Source: JAMXLO01 sp963696645 (lineage in GTDB: Bacteria; Pseudomonadota; Alphaproteobacteria; Acetobacterales; Acetobacteraceae). Taken from it: 64,000 bases of DNA. Below, piece by piece: positions 30,633-38,648 of the stretch. How positions within the stretch are numbered: the stretch's first letter is position 1; every line of letters starts with the position of its first letter. The notes beneath the pieces are model-generated. The model searched no databases and was not told the DNA's origin. It saw only the letters and a list, made by a program, of their open reading frames with translations. The stretch is taken from contig CAVOKY010000007.1 of the NCBI GenBank assembly GCA_963696645.1, forward strand, positions 1,302,001 to 1,366,000, in the 5' to 3' direction. The position numbers and the translations under genes were made by a program.

Positions 30633-31817
30633 TCACACTGCCAGCGCCCGCCCGGCCAAGGGCATGAACAGTGGATGCGGCGCATCGTTGAGCTGCACAA
30701 GCTGCGTTGCGCGCGTCGCGTCCTGATACAGCCGATAGGCCAGCGCCAATGCCGGCGGCGCCGCTGGCCGCGCGTAGCCGACAAGCTGCGGAAGCTGCTG
30801 CGCCCGTAGCGTCAAGTCCTGCAACCCGACCGATGCCGGCGCCTGCCACGCCGCGAACAGCGCATCCTGACCCGCCGCCGCTGCCGCCAGCGTCCGATCA
30901 TCGATCAGGCTCGCCAGTTGGTCGCGCGCCACCGCCGCCGCGTTCGCGCTGGTCCAGTCGGTGCCTGCATAGACCTCGGCCACCCCCGCGACCGCAGCGC
31001 CGCGCACCAGGTCGACCGTCGCGCGCGCGTTCGCCGCCCGCAAGGCGAGCGTCGGTGTGCTGCCACTGTTCGCCGCGAGGATGTCGGCGCCCCAATTCGC
31101 CAGATCGGCCAGCCCTCCCGACGGATCACTGGTGAGCGGCACCGTCCCGTCAACGATCGCCTGAGCGTAGGCGCCCGTCACGCCGACGATTGCGCCCGCC
31201 GTGGCAGCGGGATCTGACGGCATGCCGACAATGCCGGGCAACAGCGACGAAAGGCTGTAGGTTGACGCCAGCGGCAGCGCCGTGAGCGAGCCGACAAGCC
31301 CCGTAACCCAGCCGGTGAACGATGACAGCAGCGCCGCCGGAGCCTGGATTAGCGCAATGCCGATCATAAAGGCCGACTGCACCTCGGCGATGACGCTTTC
31401 GACCTGTTTCAGCACCGAAAGCGCGGTGTTGATGAACGATGACGGCCCCGGTTCCTCGCCTGCCTCAACGAACAGCAGTTCGAAGTTGGCAATCTGGCCG
31501 TTGTCCTTGTCCTCTGACACCTCGTAATCGACGCACCGCACCTGCAACGGGCCGAGATACGGATGCACCAGCGTTCCGACCGTGGCGGAGTCCTCGCACG
31601 CCGACACCAACGCGTCGCGCGAGACTTCCCACAGCGGGCCGATGACGTGGCCACGCATGCGATACTGCCGGATTTTGCGCCCCAGGTCCTCGGTGAACGG
31701 ATCATCGCGCGTCGGGAACTCATGGATGGCGACGCGACGGCCGCCACGCAACGAATACTCGCCGAACCGGAAGGCGATGCCGCGCCAGATGACCGGCAGG
31801 GCGATGAAACCGAACAT
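30633..31817 (-). CDS. Mu-like phage DNA circularisation/tail protein (gpN-like)
   Basis: A 394-residue protein whose N-terminus (WRGIAFRFGEYSLRGGRRVA, then HEFPTRDDPFTEDLGRKIRQ) matches the DNA-circularisation N-terminal domain of Mu gpN-type tail proteins, followed by a long Ala-rich region. It begins at the stop of the tape measure gene (1-nt overlap at 31817). The downstream baseplate genes expected in Mu-like phages are missing; the remnant ends here. Confidence 0.8.
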   Translation of the reverse strand: MFGFIALPVIWRGIAFRFGEYSLRGGRRVAIHEFPTRDDPFTEDLGRKIRQYRMRGHVIGPLWEVSRDALVSACEDSATVGTLVHPYLGPLQVRCVDYEVSEDKDNGQIANFELLFVEAGEEPGPSSFINTALSVLKQVESVIAEVQSAFMIGIALIQAPAALLSSFTGWVTGLVGSLTALPLASTYSLSSLLPGIVGMPSDPAATAGAIVGVTGAYAQAIVDGTVPLTSDPSGGLADLANWGADILAANSGSTPTLALRAANARATVDLVRGAAVAGVAEVYAGTDWTSANAAAVARDQLASLIDDRTLAAAAAGQDALFAAWQAPASVGLQDLTLRAQQLPQLVGYARPAAPPALALAYRLYQDATRATQLVQLNDAPHPLFMPLAGRALAV

Positions 31818-33619
31818 CAGGCGAAGCCCAGCCGCTCGAAGCCGAACGCATAGCCGACCTCGGGCCGCGGCACGCGCACGCTGCCGGTGCTTTGCGTGTC
31901 AACCTCGATACCCGGCGGTGCATCGGCGAACCGCACATTGACGTCGACCGCGCCTTGCTGGCCTGGCAGCCCCGGCGCGCCCGTCTGCGCGTAGAGATTG
32001 GGCAGGGCCGGGCCACGATCGGCCTGCGGCATGACGCCGCTCGGCCGCGCGTCCGGCAACGCTGCCGGCCAGCCCGACAGGTCCGGCAAAATCTTCAGCG
32101 TCGGAATGGCGCCCGCCGGCCGCTGGCCTGGCAGCGGCACGAGCTGCGGGCCGAACGGGATGCCGCCGCCGCCACCCGCGCTTGGCGGGGGCGTGCCTGC
32201 CGGCGGCGTGCGCATGTTCCGCCAGGCATCGCCGCGTCGGTCGGCGTAGCCAGCTCCCCGATCCCCGCTACCCGGCGGGTGAAGTTTGCGGATTTCCTCC
32301 TGTTGCTCCGGCGTCAGTGCATGGAAATCGCGCGAGCCTGGTGGTGTGTTCTGCGGCGTTACCGGCGTGCCCTGCATCGTCTTGTCATACGCGCCAAGGT
32401 CAGCGCGAGCATGCGAAACACCGGCAGCGCCATCGTGGACCTGTTGAATGCAAGCATGGCCTCGCCGGCGATGCGGATTGCCGCAACAAGCGTTGTGCTG
32501 AACGCTAAAGCCAGTCTTGCCACCGCTGCGCCGATCTCAGCAGTCCGGCAATAACCGGGCTGAAGGTGATACAGGCCGATGCCGATCATTGCAGCCCTTG
32601 ACACCGCCCAACTTGTCGAACAGACTCGCCAGCACCGCGCACGAAGCTGCGCATCTGCTCGCCGATGCTTTGCCAATCGAGCTGCTGTAGCCAAGTGACG
32701 AACTCGCCGACCTTCTCGGTGATCTGCGTTGCAATCCATTCCCGGTTGTTGGCGATCCAGTCGCGGAACTGTGCCACCACCGGCTCAAGCACCGGCGCGA
32801 GTTTGGCGCCGAGCATGTTCATAAAGCCGCCGACGGCCGTTTCCAGACCGATCCAGGTCTGCCGGAACCGAGTCAGGTTCTCGTCATCGACCTCGGTGAA
32901 CTTGTAGCCGAGACGATCAAGTTGCGTGATCCACGCGCGCAACTGCGCCGGCGTCTGCTGAAGCATGACCTTCATCGACTGCCCGGCCCTGCCAAACAGC
33001 GCAACGGCCATCGCCGCCTTGAGCGTGTCGCTTTCCGTGGCACGGAACGCACCGGCGATCTTGGGCAGGATGGTGGCAGCGTTGCCGCTGCGCAACTCCT
33101 CCATCGTCACGCCCATGCGCTTGAACAGTTCCAGCGCGCTCTTGTTCTTCCCGCGTGCCGCATCGCCCATGACGCGATTAAGTTTCGTCATGCCGGTCTG
33201 CATGCCCTCGACGTTCGTTCCGGTCATGCGGGCGATGAAGTTGAGCCGGGCAAGCTGCGGCGCGCCGACGCCGATGGTTTCGGCCATGTGGCGCAGTTCT
33301 TCGCGCGCCTCGGCCACGTGCTGCACCAAACCAAAGATGCCAGCGAGCGACGTGCCCGCACCGAGCGCGGCCAGTGGCGGCATCAGCGAAGTGAGGGCGG
33401 AAAATGCGCCGCCGATATGACCGCGCAGGCTGGCGAACGCGCCGCCTAAGCCGGTGACCGCGCCATGCAATCGCCCAGCGGCACAAGGGCGAGGCGTTGC
33501 GTCGACACCTGGGCGCGCATCGCCGCGCCGGACAGCCCTTCAATGTTGCGCTTGATCGTGGCGAGCGCCGGCGACGAACGATCGAGCGTCGTTACGATCG
33601 CCTGGAAAACAGGACTGGG
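31817..33619 (-). pseudogene. phage tail tape measure protein, three frameshifts
   Basis: The N-terminus MPSPVFQAIVTTLDRSSPAL starts at 33619. A one-base loss near 33470 shifts to the frame holding MHGAVTGLGGAFASLRGHIG, the ETIGVGAPQLARLNFIAR repeat region and GAKLAPVLEPVVAQFRDWIA. Two more shifts near 32600 and 32400 precede the C-terminal segment, which ends with a typical tape-measure tail (DVNVRFADAPPGIEVDTQST, then RPEVGYAFGF). The protein sets tail length around which the tube polymerises. Total about 600 codons, short for the family. Confidence 0.75.
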
Positions 33620-33623
33620 CATG

Positions 33624-34081
33624 TCAGTGCTTTACCGAGTCGCGGATGCGCTTGGCCTGCCGCAAATACAGCAGCAGTTCCGACACCGTGAGCTGCATCA
33701 CGTGCTCTATGTTGCCCCAGAAGGCGGCGGCGTCGAAGTAGCAGGCGAGGATGTGTTCTGGGTCGCAGTGCTGGAGCCGGACCCGTCCAAAAAACCTTGG
33801 ATGACACTCCAACACGCGAACCAATCCGCCGCCGCCAGTTGGTCGACGCTGCTGATCGGGATTGCCGCCAGTTCCGAGATCATCGCCGATACCGCCTGCG
33901 AGTCGACAATGCCCTCCTCGCCCTGCCGGCCGATGCGATACGGCGCGCCGCAGATACGCAAATCCTTGCCGGTCAGCGGGCGCAAGGTGAGCGATGTCAC
34001 GTCGCGATTGTGCGCCTTGATCGGCTGCGACAACTGCACCGGGATCGGCTGCTGCCGCCCGTTCATCTGTGCGCCGCTCAC
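33624..34081 (-). CDS. phage tail assembly chaperone, two-frame gene with -1 slip (gp41/E-E' type)
   Basis: Frame 1 (34081-33707) encodes a 124-residue tail assembly chaperone (QLSQPIKAHNRDVTSLTLRP, then LTGKDLRICGAPYRI). At codons 96-98 it contains GGT TTT TTG, an exact T_TTT_TTG slippery heptamer at 33794-33788. A -1 shift there leads into FFGRVRLQHCDPEHILACYF and DAAAFWGNIEHVMQLTVSEL, ending at 33624, which has the GpE-like look of the extended product. Tail chaperone genes between tube and tape measure are known for programmed -1 frameshifting (P2 E/E', lambda G/GT). Confidence 0.82.
33788..33794 (-). promoter_or_regulatory. programmed -1 ribosomal frameshift site T_TTT_TTG
   Basis: The minus-strand heptamer lies in the zero frame of the tail assembly chaperone as GGT TTT TTG. 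It is the same slip sequence described for the P2 E/E' gene. Confidence 0.75.
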
Positions 34082-34452
34082 GACGCCAGTTCCTCATACG
34101 CGGTCAGCGCCTCGAACTTGACGCCGATCTGCCCCTCGCCGGTGTCGAGTTCGGCGAGGCCGGAATACCAAGCCTGTTGATAGATGTAGGTTTTCCCGTT
34201 GTCCAACTCGACCGTGACGGTTTCGTCCACCATCGCCGCAAGGTCCTGCAACGATAGCGTTCCGTCATCGGAAACATTGGCCTCGACGGTCGGAATGACA
34301 GGCACGCGCTTGCGGCCGTGTATGCCGTCCTGCCCCGCCACGCCTTCCCACTGGAAGTTGTTGGGCTGCACCTTGAAGTCACCTTTGACGCGGAGTTGCC
34401 GGCCGCCGGCCCAGAAATAGGCCACGCCGCCGACTGTCGGGATTGCTGGCAT
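34078..34452 (-). CDS. phage tail tube protein (Mu gpM-like)
   Basis: A 124-residue protein from the ATG at 34450-34452 with GGAG just upstream. MPAIPTVGGVAYFWAGGRQL, LRVKGDFKVQPNNFQWEGVA and ETVTVELDNGKTYIYQQAWY are typical of the Mu-type tail tube family. The end overlaps the chaperone start by 4 nt. It follows the sheath gene in phage order, but an inverted cargo gene (34538-35107) now lies between them. Confidence 0.88.
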   Translation of the reverse strand: MPAIPTVGGVAYFWAGGRQLRVKGDFKVQPNNFQWEGVAGQDGIHGRKRVPVIPTVEANVSDDGTLSLQDLAAMVDETVTVELDNGKTYIYQQAWYSGLAELDTGEGQIGVKFEALTAYEELAS

Positions 34453-34537
34453 CGGTTGATCTCCATTAACAGAACACTCATCAGGTCTTATGTAGGAGTT
34501 TGGAGCAGATTGGCGCCGTGCGGCAAAGGAGGCGAGA

Positions 34538-35107
34538 ATGAAGTTGGATGAGGCAGACCAGGAGTTCACGATTGAACTGTCGTATTCCTGGAAGTCTCAT
34601 GCGGGCATGGAGACGCGGCAGAGGACAAATCCTTCCGAACACGAACGCGCAGTATCGGAAGAGGCAGCGCAGTTCATGGGGCTTATGGATGCCTTTCAAG
34701 CTGCCGCAATGCCAATCGCGAGTGAGTGTAAACGTCTTGAGTTCACTTTCAACCCAAAGCATGCACTTTACTTTGACGGGAGTATTGATACCGCCCACTT
34801 AATTAATGTGACCGCTGCCCGCGCGAGTGCAGTACCACTCTCGCTTATCATCAAGGCAGCACGTGATGTGCTTGTGAAATGGTTGGACAAGCGGCGGACC
34901 GGGATCAGCGTGAAACTTGGTGCAGGTCGCGCGATAGATGTCCGAAGCACGGCTGAGTTGGACGAAGTTCTGACGCGATTGGATAAAACGGAATTCGTCA
35001 GGAAAGTGCACAAGTCTACGGCCAAAGCGGCGCCTAAACGGCAGAACGCAACCTCCAGGGTTATCACTGCAAAAGCAAAGGCAAAGGCTTCGTCGAAGAG
35101 GAAGTAG
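34538..35107 (+). CDS. hypothetical cargo (moron-like) gene inside the tail operon, opposite strand
   Basis: A 189-residue protein (MKLDEADQEFTIELSYSWKS) on the plus strand between the minus-strand tail sheath and tube genes. It is richer in A/T than the surrounding phage genes. Residues 1-160 are a soluble mixed alpha/beta protein (LEFTFNPKHALYFDGSIDTA, TGISVKLGAGRAIDVRSTAE). The last 30 residues are Lys/Ala/Ser-rich (TAKAKAKASSKRK), resembling a nucleic-acid-binding tail. No family recognised. Position, strand and composition fit a late-acquired phage accessory gene. Confidence 0.7.
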   Translation: MKLDEADQEFTIELSYSWKSHAGMETRQRTNPSEHERAVSEEAAQFMGLMDAFQAAAMPIASECKRLEFTFNPKHALYFDGSIDTAHLINVTAARASAVPLSLIIKAARDVLVKWLDKRRTGISVKLGAGRAIDVRSTAELDEVLTRLDKTEFVRKVHKSTAKAAPKRQNATSRVITAKAKAKASSKRK

Positions 35108-35215
35108 CGCAACCCACCGTGACTTACGGCTGGGGGCGCTCGAACTAAAACGCGGAGCCGTAAATGATCGGTATCACTGGCGATCTCGCTCACGCTGCCG
35201 TCCCAATCTGCACTA

Positions 35216-36712
35216 TTACGTCGTTGCCTCGGCCGACAGCAAGCGGAACTGATTGAGCAGTGCGACGATTCGCAAGCCACTGACCAGGTAGGGCGCCCAC
35301 AGAACGTCGAGCCGGCTTGGATCGCGCGCGTTGCGCTCAACGATGGTGGCTTTCGCCATCGCGTCGGCATCTTCGACCAGGCCGTCGAACTCCATCTGCC
35401 GATACTGCGAGATGATCTCCGCCTTGTAGATCGACGGCGTCACGACAGGCTGGCCAGGTCCGAACCGTGTTCCGTCATCCGCCAGCTTGGCACGCGGGAA
35501 CTTCCGCGTTGTCGCTGCCTTCAGCCGCCGCGTGATCTCCGCCAGCGTCGCCAGCGTCTCATAGTCCAGATGGGACTGATCGGGCGTGCCGTAGCGGTTC
35601 ACCTGGTAGGTGGTGACGCACCGCATGATGGCCACGCTGCCATCCTGGCCAACCAACGGCAGCGCAATGCCGTTGGACAAGAGCGCCTGGTTATTGTCCC
35701 ACGCGAACAGCTTTTCCTCGGGCGGGCCAAGCACGCCGAGGATGGGGATGGTCTGCACTGGCCGCGCGGGATCTGCCTTGATCGGCGGCGCGACCGCGCC
35801 AGCAAACGCCGCTGCCCAGACATAATCCGGCGTCGGGCTGCCATAGGTGCCCAACACTGACAGGTGCGGATCGTTCAAGGTGTTGCCGAACGCCAGCAGG
35901 TTCGCCGCCGTGTCCTGCTTCGCAGTGAACACGTGACCATAGAGCGCCGCCTTGTAGGACCAGCGCCCCGACGTGTCGTTCATCATGGCCGTTGTCACCG
36001 CCAACTCGGCGGCCGATGTCCACGGCGACACGATGAAGTCGAAGTCCATCGCCGCGATTGCCGCCGCCAGCCCCGACAGGTCGGGATCGCCACTCCCGCC
36101 TGACATCGCAGTGATGGTGTAGGTCAGGCCAGGCGGCATCACCTCGCCGCCGCGCGCGCCGTAGTAAGCCATCGAGATCGGGATCGAATTGCCCAGCGTG
36201 CCCTTGTTCGCCGCGGTCAGCGTCAACATGCCGCTGCTGCCCGTGGGGGCGACCGGCAGGCTCGGTGTCGCCTGCATGGTGGCGAGGACCTTGGCCGCTG
36301 CCGCCGCGGCCGTGTCGCCTGCCGCGATCGTCGTGGCGACGGACACGCCACCGACGCGCAACGGGATGACGCCGGGCGCCGTGGCCGTGCCTGCGAACGC
36401 CACCGAACCGGACGCCGCGACCGATGCCGCCGCGTCGGCGTAGGGCATGGTCCACAGCTCGGTTGCCGGATCGTTGGCGCGATAGGCTGCCACCTCGGCC
36501 GCGAGTTGCGACGCCGCGCCGAACTGCGACGCTGCCGCCGCCGGCGAGGACACCCAGACCGGCGACGGTGTGCCACCGCCCGCACCGATCGCCTGGCCGA
36601 AAATCAGCGCGCGCTGATTGGGCAGGTTGGCGCCCGCCATGCTGTTGTCGAACTCGGCATAGAACAGCGGGATCTTTAGGTCGGGCGGGATGGTGGAAAA
36701 CGATACGGTCAT
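35216..36712 (-). CDS. phage contractile tail sheath protein (Mu gpL-like)
   Basis: An intact 498-residue sheath subunit. The N-terminus (SFSTIPPDLKIPLFYAEFDN, then RALIFGQAIGAGGG), the central FDFIVSPWTSAAEL, and the C-terminal RLDVLWAPYLVSGLRIVALL and NQFRLLSAE match Mu-type sheaths. It shows the remnant came from a myovirus-type phage. An intact sheath, tube and chaperone beside a broken tape measure argue against a working tail. Confidence 0.93.
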   Translation of the reverse strand: MTVSFSTIPPDLKIPLFYAEFDNSMAGANLPNQRALIFGQAIGAGGGTPSPVWVSSPAAAASQFGAASQLAAEVAAYRANDPATELWTMPYADAAASVAASGSVAFAGTATAPGVIPLRVGGVSVATTIAAGDTAAAAAAKVLATMQATPSLPVAPTGSSGMLTLTAANKGTLGNSIPISMAYYGARGGEVMPPGLTYTITAMSGGSGDPDLSGLAAAIAAMDFDFIVSPWTSAAELAVTTAMMNDTSGRWSYKAALYGHVFTAKQDTAANLLAFGNTLNDPHLSVLGTYGSPTPDYVWAAAFAGAVAPPIKADPARPVQTIPILGVLGPPEEKLFAWDNNQALLSNGIALPLVGQDGSVAIMRCVTTYQVNRYGTPDQSHLDYETLATLAEITRRLKAATTRKFPRAKLADDGTRFGPGQPVVTPSIYKAEIISQYRQMEFDGLVEDADAMAKATIVERNARDPSRLDVLWAPYLVSGLRIVALLNQFRLLSAEATT

Positions 36713-36721
36713 GGTTGCCCC

Positions 36722-37306
36722 CTATGGCACATGCAGACTGATCTCCGGGTCCACCGGCGCCGGCTCCGGCGGCTGCGGCGGCTCTGCCCACGGCTTCACC
36801 GCCATAACGATGCGCTTCAGTTCGTCCGGCAGCGCAGGCGGGTATTCGTCGCGATAGGTGACGGTCAGCGACACGAACCCCTTGCCGATGAAGGTTTCGC
36901 CGTCGCCGTCGATCTGGCTTCTGACGATGATCTCTGTGACGTATTCGATCGGCCAAGCCTTGCTTGTGCGCATGAAGTCTGGATTGCAGAGCAACGCGAT
37001 CTGCGCCTGGTCGATCAGCACGTCGAGATCGGTCACCACCTTGCCCGGATCGGCATTCGCAACGCGCGCCTCAACGTGCAATGTGAGCGCGGCGCTGAAC
37101 AGCGGTGCGCCGCCTTGGCTGATCGATGTCTTGTGTTCCGCCGGGACATAGACGGCGAGGATCGGCAGACTGTCCGCCGGCGTCGGCACAGCCGGTTCCT
37201 TGCCGACGCGATCGCCCGCTATGGTGTCCGCTTCCTTCAGCATGGCGATCGCGCCATCCCGCAGGACCTGCCGGAAGCTTGCCCTTGGGCTTGACCTGGG
37301 GGTCAT
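36722..37306 (-). CDS. phage tail terminator-like protein
   Basis: A 194-residue protein just upstream of the sheath gene. PILAVYVPAEHKTSISQGGA, FSAALTLHVEARVANADPGK and FVSLTVTYRDEYPPALPDEL suggest the fold of Mu-like tail completion/terminator proteins. The C-terminal Pro-rich segment is low complexity. It overlaps the preceding head-tail gene by 4 nt. Identification is by position and sequence character, not a diagnostic motif. Confidence 0.65.
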   Translation of the reverse strand: MTPRSSPRASFRQVLRDGAIAMLKEADTIAGDRVGKEPAVPTPADSLPILAVYVPAEHKTSISQGGAPLFSAALTLHVEARVANADPGKVVTDLDVLIDQAQIALLCNPDFMRTSKAWPIEYVTEIIVRSQIDGDGETFIGKGFVSLTVTYRDEYPPALPDELKRIVMAVKPWAEPPQPPEPAPVDPEISLHVP

Positions 37307-37632
37307 GGCGTCGCCGGCGCTAGCCCCAGCGGGAACGCAACGCCGCCCTCGCCGTCCGGGTTCGCGTCGCGGATCGCGTAGAGCCTGCCACGGATGACGA
37401 ACAGCTCACCTTGCACCGGCATGCGTGGGAAGTAGCTCGCCCGGCAGGCGACCAGCGGATGCGTCGTTGACACCATCGCCTCGGTGGCCGGATCGAACCG
37501 CACGAATCGGAACGCATCGAAAAAGATGCCGGGGATGTTCTTGATCGGCGGGCCGTCGCCTGGCCGGTATTCGACAGGCTCGCCGAATGCTTCATCGCAT
37601 GCGGCGAGGACGGTTAAATCAATGTCAATCAT
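37303..37632 (-). CDS. phage head-tail joining protein
   Basis: A 109-residue protein with the compact beta fold expected of head-tail joining proteins (FGEPVEYRPGDGPPIKNIPG, ending LFVIRGRLYAIRDANPDGEG). It is the most upstream phage gene present; no capsid, portal or terminase lies beyond it, so the remnant starts abruptly. Confidence 0.75.
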   Translation of the reverse strand: MIDIDLTVLAACDEAFGEPVEYRPGDGPPIKNIPGIFFDAFRFVRFDPATEAMVSTTHPLVACRASYFPRMPVQGELFVIRGRLYAIRDANPDGEGGVAFPLGLAPATP

Positions 37633-37752
37633 CGTCTGCTTGCGTCCGTATTGCCAATGATGTCGGTCGGTTTAGCGGAGGCTTTGACCGACCAGCCTCT
37701 GGCGGAGCAGGACTATCCGAGTGCATTTGCCGCGCGACGCGACTTCGACTAG

Positions 37753-38541
37753 AGAACGATTTCAACATCGCGGCGCTCATTTTCCGAGTGCAGTGTTTTT
37801 CGCGCGGCATTCCACGTTCTTGGCGAGCCAACGTCCCCGCCAGATGTTGATCCGTCCCTATACCAGATCCCCTACGACGTCAGAGATTTTATGCCCGAGA
37901 TATACTGCGACTTCATCGACAGCAGTGATATCAACGCGATGGCATGCATTTATAATGGGCATGAACTAGTGGCATTGTTACGGGCTTGGTGAATTTTATC
38001 ATTCCGTCACTATGCCACACTTTTTTCGGACCCAATGATGTTCACCGACATTGGAGACGCGACGAACGAAGACATTGGACTCAATCTAGAGGCTCGTAGA
38101 ACTCTGCCCGACTCGCCCTTCTCGCTACTGCCGCGTTGTCCAATCCGAACGGCGGCGGTCAAACACCTGTTTTGGTGCTCCCACATGTGGCTTCACGCGC
38201 ATGAGGTTGGTCATATAATCCAAGGCCACCTAGACCTCATGGATGAAGAGTTTGGGCTCTCGGTATACGAAGAGATACCGTCAGTTCGAGTTTCCGAGGA
38301 GGAAGGGGCGCTAAGAAAGGCCTTAGAACTCCAAGCAGATCAGAGTGCATCACTTACGAGCTTGTATCTATTCAGAAGGCGCCTAAAGAATGACCCGCTT
38401 GCAGACAAGCTCAACGCGGATTTGCTCTGGTCGATCGCGATTGAGATGTTACTGATATTGCTCGATCTCGTTTCTGCAAAACGAGGGAGGCCGCTCTCTC
38501 ACACACACCCTAATCGGAGCTTCCCGCTGCCTTTGCGATGA
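37753..38541 (+). pseudogene. HExxH metallopeptidase-like gene, frameshifted, AT-rich
   Basis: The C-terminal frame (about 37993-38541) contains HAHEVGHIIQGH, a zinc-binding HExxH, followed by LELQADQSASLTSLYLFRRR, where an Asp/Glu could be the third ligand. The N-terminal part (DVDPSLYQIPYDVRDFMPEI, CIYNGHELVALLR) lies in another frame and ends at TGA near 37990; joining gives a sensible protein (HYATLFSDPMMFTDIGD). No start codon is evident in the first part. The arrangement recalls M78/ImmA-like or phage-borne peptidases, but the family is not certain. Low GC sets it apart from its neighbours. Confidence 0.55.
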
Positions 38542-38648
38542 AGTTGTTGAAAGGACTTCGCAATATCGGCTGAGGCGGTCCAAATCGTAGCCATGTAATA
38601 TCATATTTGAGACTTGTACCACGCTGCCGGATGTGCGCATGCTTCGCC

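Noticed and set aside
33624..34081. Considered as another decay-type frameshift
   Set aside because: The exact in-phase T_TTT_TTG and the known behaviour of tail chaperone genes make programmed frameshifting the better explanation.
35691..36956. 421-codon open frame, minus strand, overlapping the sheath gene
   Set aside because: Same strand as the sheath but another frame; Arg/Gly-rich and without family features, while the sheath frame is intact.
30633..37632. Considered as a working tailocin
   Set aside because: No baseplate, fibre or lysis genes, and the tape measure gene has three frameshifts.
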